A DNA stretch of 27,398 nucleotides from JAFDVL01 sp043736395 (GTDB taxonomy: Bacteria; Acidobacteriota; Blastocatellia; RBC074): NCBI GenBank assembly GCA_043736395.1, contig JAYTCQ010000103.1, forward strand, positions 1 through 27,398, read 5' to 3'. Positions within the stretch are counted from its first letter, which is position 1. Each line of letters opens with the position of its first letter. The position numbers were made by a program, and so were the translations under genes. The notes below the pieces were generated by a model. The model had not been told where the DNA came from. It worked only from the letters and a program-made list of their open reading frames with translations, and searched no databases. This document shows positions 15,174 to 23,322 of this stretch, piece after piece.

Positions 15174-15803
15174 TCATTTACTGATCGGAGGAACGATCCA
15201 AACATTGTAAGCAAATCGTTCTATCTTGCCCCCAAATTTCACTTTGAACGCTTGAGATTCATTTTCACGAGACTCGATCCGTTCCCATTTTTCGTTATTG
15301 AAATCTCGTTTCCAGATTTTCACTACCGTTCGAAGTGGAATTGGCGTAACCGTTATAGTCGAGGTTTCCACAAATCTTACTTCATCGGGCTTTTGATTTT
15401 TGATGTCAATGCCGATGCTCGAAAACGCTTCTTCAAGGCTCTGACGCACAATGATCCGATTGCTGTTGCCTGATCCCACTGTAATTCGATGGCTCTCGCG
15501 AAAGCCACTTTGAAAAAGGATCGGTTTATTCTGATAAAACCAAATACCAAGTTTTACATTCGAGATTTTGTAGACCTGAAAATAATCAGGAACGTTTGCA
15601 ATGGTAATTGGAAGGTTGATCTTTTGCCTGGTAATGGCTCCAGCTTGATTTGGTTTCCGCAAAATTGTTTCTATCTCAGCTGGTGATTTTCCGACGAGTC
15701 CTGAAAGATAGACTACGGGCTTGGCAGGAGTTTGTGCATAAACATTTGCGATCAGCGCAAATGCAATGATCAAAACGTTCGCGACAAAATTTCGTATACT
15801 CAT
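15174..15803 (-). CDS. Exported hypothetical protein
   Basis: A 209-residue protein with a clear Sec signal peptide (MSIRNFVANVLIIAFALIANVYAQ, cleavage after VYA). The mature part has no recognised domain. GKSPAEIETILRKPNQ resembles a small repeat common in lipid-binding or SmpA/BamE-like proteins, where a helix with such a motif precedes a strand pair, but this is weak. The end NVWIVPPISK is repeated in the pseudogene remnant near 14 kb, showing that the gene was duplicated. It lies downstream of the CotH-DUF4956-LolA-like genes on the same strand, separated by 146 bp with a word-repeat hairpin; it may be the operon's last gene. Function unknown. Confidence 0.7.
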   Translation of the reverse strand: MSIRNFVANVLIIAFALIANVYAQTPAKPVVYLSGLVGKSPAEIETILRKPNQAGAITRQKINLPITIANVPDYFQVYKISNVKLGIWFYQNKPILFQSGFRESHRITVGSGNSNRIIVRQSLEEAFSSIGIDIKNQKPDEVRFVETSTITVTPIPLRTVVKIWKRDFNNEKWERIESRENESQAFKVKFGGKIERFAYNVWIVPPISK

Positions 15804-15839
15804 AATTTATAGGTCTCCAAGAGAATTAAAGCAGTCTTC

Positions 15840-15923
15840 GACATGATTAACAGGATTGACGGGATAAGAAATAACAACACAAATCAGGGTTTCGAAAATC
15901 CTGTACATCTTGTAAATCCTGTC
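15840..15923. repeat. Word-repeat hairpin H2
   Basis: The left arm 15840-15865 (GACATGATTAACAGGATT...) and the right arm 15897-15923 are imperfect reverse complements, both built from a GATTnACAGGAT word. It lies between two minus-strand genes, downstream of the LolA-like gene stop. Confidence 0.7.
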
Positions 15924-15949
15924 TATTCACCTCTGAACACTTATGACGA

Positions 15950-16945
15950 TTAGTTTTTCTTTTCAAATTTTTTGTCCTTAATATTTTCGTTCAATTTCAC
16001 TTTGCTGATTTTCAATTCTTCGAGAATTTGGTTATTACTGGCTTTGCGAATGACGTAGGGGAAATAAACATTTCCGACCTGTTTATAATCTTCGAAGAAA
16101 ACTCTAACGTCCATCATTTTTGGTTCCGCTTCGGCGACATCCGTAACGTCCTGACGCCTCGGAGCCATTGTTTGATAGGCATAGCCAACCAGCCGATGCG
16201 ATTTTTGATCTACGAAAATCCAGAAATTGAAATCTTCCTGCCCGGTGACGCGCACAATATCGGCTTTGCTTTCCTTGGTCGGAATTTCGTTCTCGTACAG
16301 GTAGGACAATTTTTGATTCAATGGTTCTGCCAGCAGGAAAGAAATCATCAAGTAGGAATAATCCAACTTGATGGTTTTGAGCATCGCGGGATTATTTCCA
16401 AAACTCCCACCGCTTGGACGTTGCCCTCCGCCCATTGGAGCCATACCACCGTCGCCGCCACCGCCTCGTCCTCCTCCTCTTCCACCGCCTCCTCCACCAC
16501 CAAAACCACCTCCACCACCGCCCGCGCCTCTTCCACCGCCTCCACCTGCCCCGCCGCCGTCAGCGCCGCCAACTCCTCCGAAGCCTCCGCCTGCATCGGC
16601 TCCGCCGCCACCGCCCATTGCCAATTCGTTGCGCTTAAAGCTTGACCAGGCATCTCCGTCGTTAACGCATTGCAATAAATCTCCCTGCATCGTCGAAGAG
16701 GTTCGCAGGTATTTTCCGGGCAATACCATCTCGATTTTCAAGTCGCCCTGCGCCGGACGTCCCATCAAAGTCGCAGTAAATTTCCCCTGCATCGTCAAGC
16801 TCTGGACGGCTTTGAGATTCGCTTCGCCGCCTAACGCTTCACGCGCTTGTTTGATAATGTTTTGGGCTTTGACTTCATTGGCATCCTGCGCAAACGCGAT
16901 AGATGCCAGGCATAAACAACCTAGAAAAAGCAGGAAGTGCTTCAT
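15950..16945 (-). CDS. LolA-like exported protein with glycine-rich insert
   Basis: A 331-residue protein. The signal peptide MKHFLLFLGCLCLASIAFAQ is cleaved near residue 20. Residues 25-110 (AREALGGEANLKAVQSLTMQGKF ... IEMVLPGKYLRTS) and 185-325 (TIKLDYSYLMI ... VDQKSHRLVGYAYQ ... VRVFFEDYKQVGNVYFPYVI) fit the outer-membrane-lipoprotein sorting (LolA/LolB-like) half-barrel seen in many acidobacterial secreted proteins. The two halves are separated by a Gly-rich low-complexity segment at residues 110-181, with only occasional Ala, Arg, Asp and Phe. I chose this ATG because GGAG stands 6 nt upstream; the earlier ATG at 16957 contains that site. It follows the DUF4956 gene by 44 bp. Role unknown; envelope lipid or lipoprotein handling is inference. 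Confidence 0.75.
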   Translation of the reverse strand: MKHFLLFLGCLCLASIAFAQDANEVKAQNIIKQAREALGGEANLKAVQSLTMQGKFTATLMGRPAQGDLKIEMVLPGKYLRTSSTMQGDLLQCVNDGDAWSSFKRNELAMGGGGGADAGGGFGGVGGADGGGAGGGGGRGAGGGGGGFGGGGGGGRGGGRGGGGDGGMAPMGGGQRPSGGSFGNNPAMLKTIKLDYSYLMISFLLAEPLNQKLSYLYENEIPTKESKADIVRVTGQEDFNFWIFVDQKSHRLVGYAYQTMAPRRQDVTDVAEAEPKMMDVRVFFEDYKQVGNVYFPYVIRKASNNQILEELKISKVKLNENIKDKKFEKKN

Positions 16946-16989
16946 AAAATTCTCCATTATTTTCTGAATTTTGGGAACAAACTTTTGAA

Positions 16990-17667
16990 TTAATTCGGCC
17001 TGCGCAGTTCAACTTTCATCACACCATCAATCTGGCTCAGATCACGAATTAATTCAGATTGCATTTCGAGGCTGCGCAACCTGATATGATAAATGTATTC
17101 CATCGCGTTTCCCTGCTTCGCCATTGAAGTCCCGAAGAGTTGCGAACCTTCGAAGTATTTTTCAAAAACTGTCGTCAACAGCAGCTCCGGCTTGAGACCT
17201 AAGCCCAGATTGACAGCCAGGATAAACGATAATTCAGCCACGCCGCGCGACGAAGACCGCGTCTGCATGACGTAAGCCGCCACACCTGTCACGATGGAAC
17301 CAACAATGGCTACATTCAAATGTCCGGCTCCGATGGCCATTCCGACAACTACGGTAAAAATCACAAAAGCCGTGTCTCGGGTGTCCTGCACTACAGTGCG
17401 AAAACGAACAATGGAAAGTGCGCCAACCAGACTAAAAGCGCGGGCGACATTGTTGCCGATGACCTGTGTACTCATCGCAATCACAATCGTCATCAGCACC
17501 AAAGTCGCCATAAAACTTTGCGCTGGAAATTCATCACGGCGATGCGTCCAACGATAAATTCCAGCGACGATCATCCCGAAAACAAAGGCCAGAACAAGTC
17601 GCAGCACTAAGACCGGAATCGACACATCGGTTCCGTTTTCAACGACGCCTTGCAACCAGGACTCCAT
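16990..17667 (-). CDS. DUF4956-family membrane protein
   Basis: A 225-residue integral membrane protein with four to five hydrophobic segments in the first 150 residues and a soluble C-terminal domain. The central block NNVARAFSLVGALSIVRFRT followed by DTRDTAFVIFTVVVGMAIGAG is the hallmark of DUF4956. The C-terminal ~70 residues (YIYHIRLRS ... DLSQIDGVMKVELRR) look like the small ferredoxin-like fold seen at the end of MgtC-like and DUF4956 proteins. The ATG overlaps the CotH stop in a TAATG arrangement, so translation is coupled. DUF4956 genes commonly travel with CotH and with VTC-type polyphosphate polymerase genes; no VTC gene is present in this window. Biochemical function is unknown. 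Confidence 0.85.
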   Translation of the reverse strand: MESWLQGVVENGTDVSIPVLVLRLVLAFVFGMIVAGIYRWTHRRDEFPAQSFMATLVLMTIVIAMSTQVIGNNVARAFSLVGALSIVRFRTVVQDTRDTAFVIFTVVVGMAIGAGHLNVAIVGSIVTGVAAYVMQTRSSSRGVAELSFILAVNLGLGLKPELLLTTVFEKYFEGSQLFGTSMAKQGNAMEYIYHIRLRSLEMQSELIRDLSQIDGVMKVELRRPN

Positions 17668-19625
17668 TAATGATTCTCCTTGGGTTTCGGAGCAGAATTC
17701 GGGACATCCTGAAATTGTCGTGGAGCGCGCATTGGCTGCGGTGGCGGCATTAATTTACTGAAGCCGTCATTCATTTCTTTCTCATCAAGGGCGGAATTTT
17801 TATCAGCATCGGATTCAGAAAATTTCGCTTTTGTGAAGTTGAAAAATTCATCTTTTGAAATGCTCTCATCTGTGTTGGTATCGGCCTGCCGAAACAAATT
17901 CGTCCCCAACATATTTCCGGGGCCGAAGCCGCGCATACCTCCTGGCATCGCAGGCATTCCAGGCGGAGGAGGGATAATATTACTTAGCTCGTTCGTCACT
18001 TCTTCGAGATTCAATTTTCCGTTTTTATCTTTGTCGGCATTCGTGAAAAAAAGCTGCGCAGAATTTTCGTATTCAGCTTTCGAGGCTGATTTATTGGCGT
18101 CTTTGTCCATCGCCTTCATCAATTCGGGGGCGAGCATTTCACCCATATTCATCCTCACTAAACCACCGCCGCCCATCATCCGGTTTTGTGGGATGTAACC
18201 TTCTTTCTTTCCAGCCAATTGCAGTTCAATATTTTCAGCCCGTTTCACAACGAAATCTTTCAAGACAGGAGCGTTCATTCCCATTCCGCCACCTCGCCGT
18301 TCAACGCCAGCATTTCCGTCCGGCATCGGGCGCGGACGAAAGCCCATATTTCGCGCATCTTCCGGCTCGCTCGCAATCGCTTCCGACGTAACTTTTTCAA
18401 GCGCGGAAATCTGTGCCTGAAGCTTGGCAGGATTCATCGCGCCCTTCACGAGTTGCTGCAAATAGCCACGATATTTTTGTTTATATTCTTCAATTTCTAA
18501 AATCTTTTCGATCAATTTATTACTGCCCGAATGCGGATGCGTGATGCTCAAATTTGTCTGTTGATCTCCGCCGCCTGCCATCCCGAATCCACCTAGCGCC
18601 ATATTCAAATCCCACGGAATAAAATTAATTTTATTGTTCGCAGGATTGAGGTACATATAAAAGTTGTGCCCCATACTAAGGAAGCTGTCGAGATTTGAAA
18701 GCGCAGCATTTCCCGCTAAAAATCTAAGGAACTCGTCCACGTCGAGATATGATTCAATGCCCTTTTTGAACTCGGCTCCTTCGACCTGATTGAAGAATTT
18801 CACAAAGGCGATCATCTGCTTTTTCGCCTTCTCACCCTCGACTCCTTTATGTCCGGATTTTGGATCGTATCGGTCTTTATAAGAATCCCAATTATCGCCC
18901 TGATATGGCAAACCGTTGGAGCCTTCCGGCTTCACCAGAAGCCCATTATCATTGCCGAAATGAATGTTTAAAAACTTCCTGTCCACCTGTTCGACCATTG
19001 TGTACAAACCTATGTATTGCTTGTCATATTTGTCTGGAATGGTCAGAAATAATTTCACAAATGCGGTGCGCGCGTACGGCACATTCAGCTGACGAAAAAT
19101 ATCGTAGGAGAGAGCTTCGCGAATCTGTGAAGGATCAGCAAAATTATTGCTAAAGTTCAGCGTAGTTTGCCCGAATAATTTGCCGTCTTTGACGTATTGA
19201 TCAAAATCAAATTTGAACGGACGCTTTAAAGAATTCTGTGAAGAAGCGTAAGAGGAATTTCCCTTGTATCGGATGCCAGCGTCTTTGAAGGCTTTCCCGT
19301 CAATCTCTACATCTCCGTGAACATATTCGAATTCAAACCCAAATTTTCCTGGCGCATTTCCTGGCCCTCCTCCGACAATCACGACTCTTTGTCCGCCGCC
19401 ATTGCCACCGGGAAATGGCATCATCGGCCCTCCCTGGCGCGCCGGAGGTTGCGCCTTATCCCAATTCTCCTTCGTCATTTTTAAGTGGACACCAATGACC
19501 TTATCAAAGCCGAATAATGAGGCGGCCTCATCGGATTGCGCCTTGCTTTGCGCCAGTGCGGAACAATGAAAAATGAGACTTAAAGCCAGCAATAATACTG
19601 TTTTATTCCAACTGCGAATACACAT
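17667..19625 (-). CDS. CotH kinase family protein with C-terminal EF-hands
   Basis: An exported protein of 652 residues (signal peptide through FHCSALAQ). A Met/Gly/Pro-rich spacer near 60-90 precedes the CotH kinase-like domain, about 100-390: FKDAGIRYKGNSSY, KRPFKFDFDQY, LSYDIFRQLNVPYARTAFVK, YTMVEQVDRKFL, and INFIPWDLNMALGGFG with the conserved Asp after PW. CotH proteins are atypical secreted kinases. Four EF-hand loops follow, starting near residues 507, 531, 582 and 606 (for example DKDKNGKLNLEE), all with acidic or Asn residues at positions 1, 3, 5 and Glu at 12, so calcium control is likely. I chose the second ATG because AAAGGA is 7 nt upstream; the first (19631) overlaps it. First gene of a coupled pair with DUF4956. 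Confidence 0.88.
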   Translation of the reverse strand: MCIRSWNKTVLLLALSLIFHCSALAQSKAQSDEAASLFGFDKVIGVHLKMTKENWDKAQPPARQGGPMMPFPGGNGGGQRVVIVGGGPGNAPGKFGFEFEYVHGDVEIDGKAFKDAGIRYKGNSSYASSQNSLKRPFKFDFDQYVKDGKLFGQTTLNFSNNFADPSQIREALSYDIFRQLNVPYARTAFVKLFLTIPDKYDKQYIGLYTMVEQVDRKFLNIHFGNDNGLLVKPEGSNGLPYQGDNWDSYKDRYDPKSGHKGVEGEKAKKQMIAFVKFFNQVEGAEFKKGIESYLDVDEFLRFLAGNAALSNLDSFLSMGHNFYMYLNPANNKINFIPWDLNMALGGFGMAGGGDQQTNLSITHPHSGSNKLIEKILEIEEYKQKYRGYLQQLVKGAMNPAKLQAQISALEKVTSEAIASEPEDARNMGFRPRPMPDGNAGVERRGGGMGMNAPVLKDFVVKRAENIELQLAGKKEGYIPQNRMMGGGGLVRMNMGEMLAPELMKAMDKDANKSASKAEYENSAQLFFTNADKDKNGKLNLEEVTNELSNIIPPPPGMPAMPGGMRGFGPGNMLGTNLFRQADTNTDESISKDEFFNFTKAKFSESDADKNSALDEKEMNDGFSKLMPPPQPMRAPRQFQDVPNSAPKPKENH

Positions 19626-19724
19626 GAGCATTTCCTTTAGATTAAAAAATATGCCTGGAGTGACATGTTGCCTTTTTACAGACAGTCTAAAAGACGGGTA
19701 GGAAGTGAAAAAAGATACGATAAA

Positions 19725-20045
19725 TTATGAAATTGAACGCTTTGAAGCTTTGACAGCAACAACTTTTTTTGGCTTGGATGATTTCGTGGCGATCTTCGAA
19801 GTGAGCTTTGTTGTAAGCTTCGTAGTAATCATGGATTTTGCGCCATTAGATTTATAGTACTGCTCCACACGTTTACTCAATGTATTGCGATGAATCCCCA
19901 GGGCCAGCGCTGCTTTGGATAAATTATTGTTATGGCGATCCAGCATTTTCAAGATAAAACGTTTTTCAAATTCCTGCATGGCTTCATCGAATAAAATCCC
20001 GCCATTAATTAATTTTGCGATCAACTGCTCCATTTCCTGGTTCAT
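19725..20045 (-). CDS. Fis-type helix-turn-helix DNA-binding protein
   Basis: A 106-residue protein. Residues ~20-65 form a Fis/NtrC-C-terminal HTH_8 domain: FEKRFILKMLDRHNNNLSKA followed by AALALGIHRNTLSKRVEQY, where the second helix is the recognition helix. It resembles the DNA-binding end of sigma-54 activators but has no AAA+ or receiver domain. The tail (KLTTKLTSKIATKSSKPKKVV...) is Lys/Thr/Ser-rich like histone H1-type or nucleoid-binding extensions. The ATG at 20045 overlaps the purC stop as ATGA, which decides the start against an earlier ATG at 20066. This couples it to purC. A nucleoid-associated or regulatory role is inferred. Confidence 0.82.
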   Translation of the reverse strand: MNQEMEQLIAKLINGGILFDEAMQEFEKRFILKMLDRHNNNLSKAALALGIHRNTLSKRVEQYYKSNGAKSMITTKLTTKLTSKIATKSSKPKKVVAVKASKRSIS

Positions 20046-21013
20046 AAAGTTTTCCCATCCTTCCACAGTTCAGCTTTTAGATTTTTCCCCGTCAATAATT
20101 GATATGCTTCAAAATATTTTTCGCTCGTCGCTTGAACAATTTCGGCGGGTAATTCAGGCGCGGGCGGAGTCTTATCCCAATCCAAAGTTTCTAAATAATC
20201 ACGCACAAATTGCTTATCGAATGAAGCCTGAGACTTGCCCGGATCATAATTTTCCGCTGACCAAAACCGGGATGAATCAGGTGAGAGCGCTTCATCAATC
20301 CAGATAATGGCACCGTTTTTCAGGCCGAATTCAAATTTTGTATCACAAATAATGATTCCGCGAGTTGCTGCATACTCTGATGCTTGTTTGTAAATATCTA
20401 GGCTAATCGCTTCTAACTTTTTGGTCAATGATTCACCTAACGCCATTGCCATTTCTACCGGAGAAACATTGATGTCGTGTCCCTGTTCAGATTTTGTCGC
20501 TGGCGTAAAAATCGGCTCCGGTAATTTTGCCGACTCAACCAAACCTGTCGGCAATTTATGACCGCAAACCATTCCTGTTTGGACATAATCTTTCCAACCT
20601 GAGCCTGCCAGGTAACCGCGAACTACACATTCAAACGGAACTACATCAGCCGCAACAGTGAGCATCGCTCTCCCGTGAAGCTGAGCCTTACTTTCATCAG
20701 ACAAAATTGATTTTAGCTCGTCAGGAAATTCTTCAATGTCGCTGGAAATTAAATGATTTGGAACCAAATCTGCAAATTTAGTGAACCAGAATTTCGAGAT
20801 TTGTGTGAGCACGGCTCCCTTGCCGGGAATTGCGTTTGGCAGAATACAATCAAAAGCGGAAATTCGATCGGATGCGACGATCAGCAATTGTTCAGCACTC
20901 ACACGGTAAACGTCTCGCACTTTGCCTGTTCGCTCTAGTTTTAATTCAGGAATTTGTGAATTTGTCATCGCGGGCGAATTTTCTGACGTGTTTGCTCGTA
21001 TGATATTTGACAA
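20042..21013 (-). CDS. purC: Phosphoribosylaminoimidazole-succinocarboxamide synthase (SAICAR synthetase)
   Basis: Joins CAIR and aspartate with ATP in de novo purine synthesis; cytoplasmic. Family motifs are present in order: GKVRDVYRVS (ATP-binding start), ASDRISAFDCILPNAIPGKG, the CVVRGYLAGSGW-type motif (here ECVVRGYLAGSGWKDY), PIFTPATKSEQGHDINVS (substrate loop), IICDTKFEFG and DEALSPDSSRFW. Length of 308-323 residues fits the longer bacterial/eukaryotic-type class. The start is uncertain: a TTG at 21013 has GAGAGG 5 nt upstream, while an ATG at 20968 has no ribosome binding site; conserved sequence begins only after both. It precedes the Fis-like gene with a 4-bp overlap and reads from a predicted promoter at 21109-21137. 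Confidence 0.95.
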   Translation of the reverse strand: MSNIIRANTSENSPAMTNSQIPELKLERTGKVRDVYRVSAEQLLIVASDRISAFDCILPNAIPGKGAVLTQISKFWFTKFADLVPNHLISSDIEEFPDELKSILSDESKAQLHGRAMLTVAADVVPFECVVRGYLAGSGWKDYVQTGMVCGHKLPTGLVESAKLPEPIFTPATKSEQGHDINVSPVEMAMALGESLTKKLEAISLDIYKQASEYAATRGIIICDTKFEFGLKNGAIIWIDEALSPDSSRFWSAENYDPGKSQASFDKQFVRDYLETLDWDKTPPAPELPAEIVQATSEKYFEAYQLLTGKNLKAELWKDGKTL

Positions 21014-21108
21014 AAAAACCTCTCAATCAAGTGAATGCCGCCGCCTTCGATCATGAATTATTGCCGTGAATCGAAACTATAGTGTTTGAATACTTATGAA
21101 GTTTCCGC

Positions 21109-21137
21109 ATTATTTGCCCGACGCCTGAGCTTGTCAA
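21109..21137 (-). promoter_or_regulatory. Predicted purC promoter
   Basis: Minus strand TTGACA (21137-21132), 17 bp, AATAAT (21114-21109). It would start transcription near 21102, leaving a leader of about 90 nt before the TTG start. No purine riboswitch was recognised in this leader. Confidence 0.6.
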
Positions 21138-21143
21138 GGGGCG

Positions 21144-21260
21144 GGGGAAGGTGGCCGGTTGCCGGTGGTTGGTGGTCGGCAAACTTCTCGAAACTCGAAA
21201 CTTAAATCTTGAAACTGCCTTCTACCGACCACCAAACACCGACTACCGGCCACCTTCCCC
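21144..21260. repeat. Word-repeat hairpin H3
   Basis: Arms 21144-21179 and 21225-21260 are reverse complements at 33 of 36 positions, made of repeated GGTGG/GGTCGG words. The 45-nt loop contains several GAAACT repeats. It lies in the divergent gap between purC and the response regulator gene, touching the purC -35 region. Confidence 0.85.
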
Positions 21261-21372
21261 AAAGATACTTCTTGCTCTTGTGCGCGTTAATCATTTATTA
21301 TCCATATGTTTGCTGGCTTCTCAGGCTCACGGGAGTCATTTTGATGATTATTTTGTTTGCTACGAGGTCAAA

Positions 21373-22170
21373 ATGCCAAAGACTGAACTTCAATTGGATA
21401 CCATGTCAGAAGAATTAATTTCCGCTACGCCATCCGCGTTAATCGCTCCTATTCCACAAGGCAAATTACTGATTGTTGAAGACGATCAGAATATTCAACG
21501 AATGATTGCCGATTATTTTAAACATGTCGGCTTTGACGTCGTCACCGCCAGTGATGGCGAAGCCGGTATTAAAGCCGCGCTGGATGAAAAGCCAGATGCT
21601 TTAATTCTGGATGTCATGCTGCCAAAAACCGATGGCTTCAGCGTCTGCCGTCACATTCGTGAACGCAATCCTTCCCTGCCGATTTTGATCTTGACTGCCA
21701 AAGACGATGTCGTAGACAAAGTCTTAGGCCTTGAAATGGGAGCCGATGATTACATCACGAAACCTTTTTCCTTACGCGAACTCGAAGCCCGCCTGAAAAG
21801 CGTCCTGCGCCGCATGCGCGCTAAATCAAAAGACGAGGACGAAGGGGATCAGTCTCCGATTTTACGCGGTGATCTCAAAATCATCCCCGGTCGTCGCGAA
21901 GTCACGATCAAGGGCAAATTTGTAGATTTAACGCCGAAAGAATTTGAATTGCTGCAACTTTTTGCTTCGCATCCGGGACGCGTGTATTCCAGAAAATATT
22001 TGCTCGAAAATATTTGGGATTACACATACGGTGGCTACGACCGTACGATTGATTCCCACATCAACCGCCTCCGCGCCAAGATCGAAGAAGACGCGGAAAA
22101 TCCGAAAATGATTATGACGGTCTGGGGCGTAGGCTATAAATTTGCGGATGAGAATGAACCGCAGGATTAA
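21373..22170 (+). CDS. OmpR/PhoB-family response regulator
   Basis: A two-component transcription factor of 265 residues. The receiver domain begins at KLLIVEDDQN (residues 31-40; acidic pocket E36-D37-D38), with phospho-acceptor D80 in ALILDVMLP, switch T109 in ILTAKDD and the conserved K130 in YITKPFS. After a charged linker (about 145-158) comes the winged-helix DNA-binding domain: LTPKEFELLQLFASHPGRVYSR ... YDRTIDSHINRLRAKIE ... VWGVGYKF. The start is chosen for GAGG 5 nt upstream of the ATG; an upstream extension of the frame to 21151 runs through the H3 palindrome and is not credible. No histidine kinase is adjacent, so it is an orphan here. The N-terminal ~30 residues before the receiver are unusual. 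Confidence 0.93.
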   Translation: MPKTELQLDTMSEELISATPSALIAPIPQGKLLIVEDDQNIQRMIADYFKHVGFDVVTASDGEAGIKAALDEKPDALILDVMLPKTDGFSVCRHIRERNPSLPILILTAKDDVVDKVLGLEMGADDYITKPFSLRELEARLKSVLRRMRAKSKDEDEGDQSPILRGDLKIIPGRREVTIKGKFVDLTPKEFELLQLFASHPGRVYSRKYLLENIWDYTYGGYDRTIDSHINRLRAKIEEDAENPKMIMTVWGVGYKFADENEPQD

Positions 22171-22196
22171 TCAGAAAAAATTGTTTGTGAAATAAC

Positions 22197-22220
22197 AGGG
22201 CTGCTTCGGCAGCCTTTTTA
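22197..22220 (+). terminator. Intrinsic terminator after the response regulator
   Basis: AGGGCTGC-TTCG-GCAGCCT with a stable UUCG tetraloop, followed by a T-run, 27 nt after the stop codon. Confidence 0.9.
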
Positions 22221-22271
22221 TTTCTTAGTGCGACAATATTTTGGTTAGAAATAGTCAAGAGGTATAAAAAT

Positions 22272-22769
22272 ATGCCGTGGCGAGTTGTAGAAAGAAGAAT
22301 CGGTCGAGCTGGTGGAATTAAACAACGAACTGAACGACAACGCGGGTGGAATCGAAAATATGGCGAGGATGCATGGGCCGTCGGCTACTTGATTGACGGC
22401 GAGTTTATATTGCAAGAAGATGCTCTTGAAACGATTTATTTCAGCAGCTATGAGCAACATTTTTACCAACACCCAAATGATCTTAATGAATTGATTCAGA
22501 CGGCCAAATTGCTTCGGAATCCACATGCTGAAGCAACTACCGGAGTTGATTTACAAGTACCTGCTATTTTGGATTATCTCAAAAGAAATAATTTATCTTT
22601 GAAAGGAAATGAGGTTGTAGATATTGGTTCCTGGGAGGGACAATCTTCTCATGCTATCAGCATCCGACTTAGCCCATTACATATTAAAGTTGTAGGAAAT
22701 CAAAAGATGACTTTAGAAAAATTTTGGCAGGAGAAAAAATGTCTTGCAAGCTGGGATGAAGAAAATTAA
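22272..22769 (+). CDS. Conserved hypothetical protein
   Basis: A 165-residue soluble protein without signal peptide or membrane segment. I cannot assign a family name. Striking segments are the basic start MPWRVVERRIGRAGGIKQRT, the acidic middle YLIDGEFILQEDALETIY, LLRNPHAEATTGVDLQVPAI and VVDIGSWEGQSSH. VVDIGSWEG recalls motif I of methyltransferases, but nothing else of that fold is evident. AAGAGG lies about 9 nt upstream of the ATG. It precedes the macro-domain gene by 68 bp on the same strand, so the two could be cotranscribed. Confidence 0.65.
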   Translation: MPWRVVERRIGRAGGIKQRTERQRGWNRKYGEDAWAVGYLIDGEFILQEDALETIYFSSYEQHFYQHPNDLNELIQTAKLLRNPHAEATTGVDLQVPAILDYLKRNNLSLKGNEVVDIGSWEGQSSHAISIRLSPLHIKVVGNQKMTLEKFWQEKKCLASWDEEN

Positions 22770-22837
22770 TTCGCCTTCATTACTTTTCGTTTCATCCTCT
22801 ATGACAATTCAGAAGCAACAAAATTCAATCGCTTAAT

Positions 22838-23314
22838 ATGACTTCGATTACGTATTTAAAAGGCGACGCCACTTCCCCACAAGCCAAAGGCAATAAAATT
22901 ATTGCCCACATCTGTAACGATCTAGGCGGCTGGGGAAAAGGCTTTGTTCTCGCAATTTCTGCGCGATGGAAAGAACCTGAAGCTGCTTATCGCCTCTGGC
23001 ATCGTGAACGAGCAAAAAACGATTTCGGACTTGGCGCGATTCAAATTGTTCAGGTTGAAAAGTATAGTTGGGTTGCCAATATGGTTGCACAAAAAGGAAT
23101 AAAAACTGGAGGCAAAGGTGTCCCCATTCGATACGAAGCGGTTGAGAAATGCCTAAGCCAATTGGAGCAGGAAGCAAAATTAATTGATGCTTCTATTCAC
23201 ATGCCTCGGATTGGATGCGGGCTTGCAGGTGGCAAATGGTCACTGATCGAACCGTTGATTGAAAAGACCTTGTTAGGGGAAAAAATTCCAGTTTTTGTTT
23301 ATGATTTTGATTAA
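22838..23314 (+). CDS. Macro-domain protein (ADP-ribose binding, TARG1/ALC1-like group)
   Basis: A single-domain macro fold of 158 residues. TYLKGDATSPQ (residues 5-15) and IIAHICNDLGGWGKGFVLAI (21-40) form the ADP-ribose loop, where the Gly-rich GGWGKG segment contacts the ribose. IHMPRIGCGLAGGKW (120-134) is the second phosphate-binding loop. Human TARG1 uses an Asp directly after GCGL as a catalytic residue; here that position is A130, so that mechanism is unlikely to apply. It may bind ADP-ribose or hydrolyse other derivatives. The stop lies 8 nt from the convergent permease gene, and no terminator was seen. Confidence 0.85.
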   Translation: MTSITYLKGDATSPQAKGNKIIAHICNDLGGWGKGFVLAISARWKEPEAAYRLWHRERAKNDFGLGAIQIVQVEKYSWVANMVAQKGIKTGGKGVPIRYEAVEKCLSQLEQEAKLIDASIHMPRIGCGLAGGKWSLIEPLIEKTLLGEKIPVFVYDFD

Positions 23315-23322
23315 TTTTCGCA

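Noticed and set aside
16368..16967. Proline-rich plus-strand frame opposite the glycine-rich insert
   Set aside because: It is the antisense of Gly codons (GGN/NCC); the minus-strand gene has the signal peptide and ribosome binding site.
21014..21108. Purine riboswitch in the purC leader
   Set aside because: I could not identify the conserved three-way junction elements; only a plain leader is visible.
21151..21372. N-terminal extension of the response regulator frame
   Set aside because: It runs through the H3 palindrome, encodes non-conserved sequence, and a good ribosome binding site supports the ATG at 21373.
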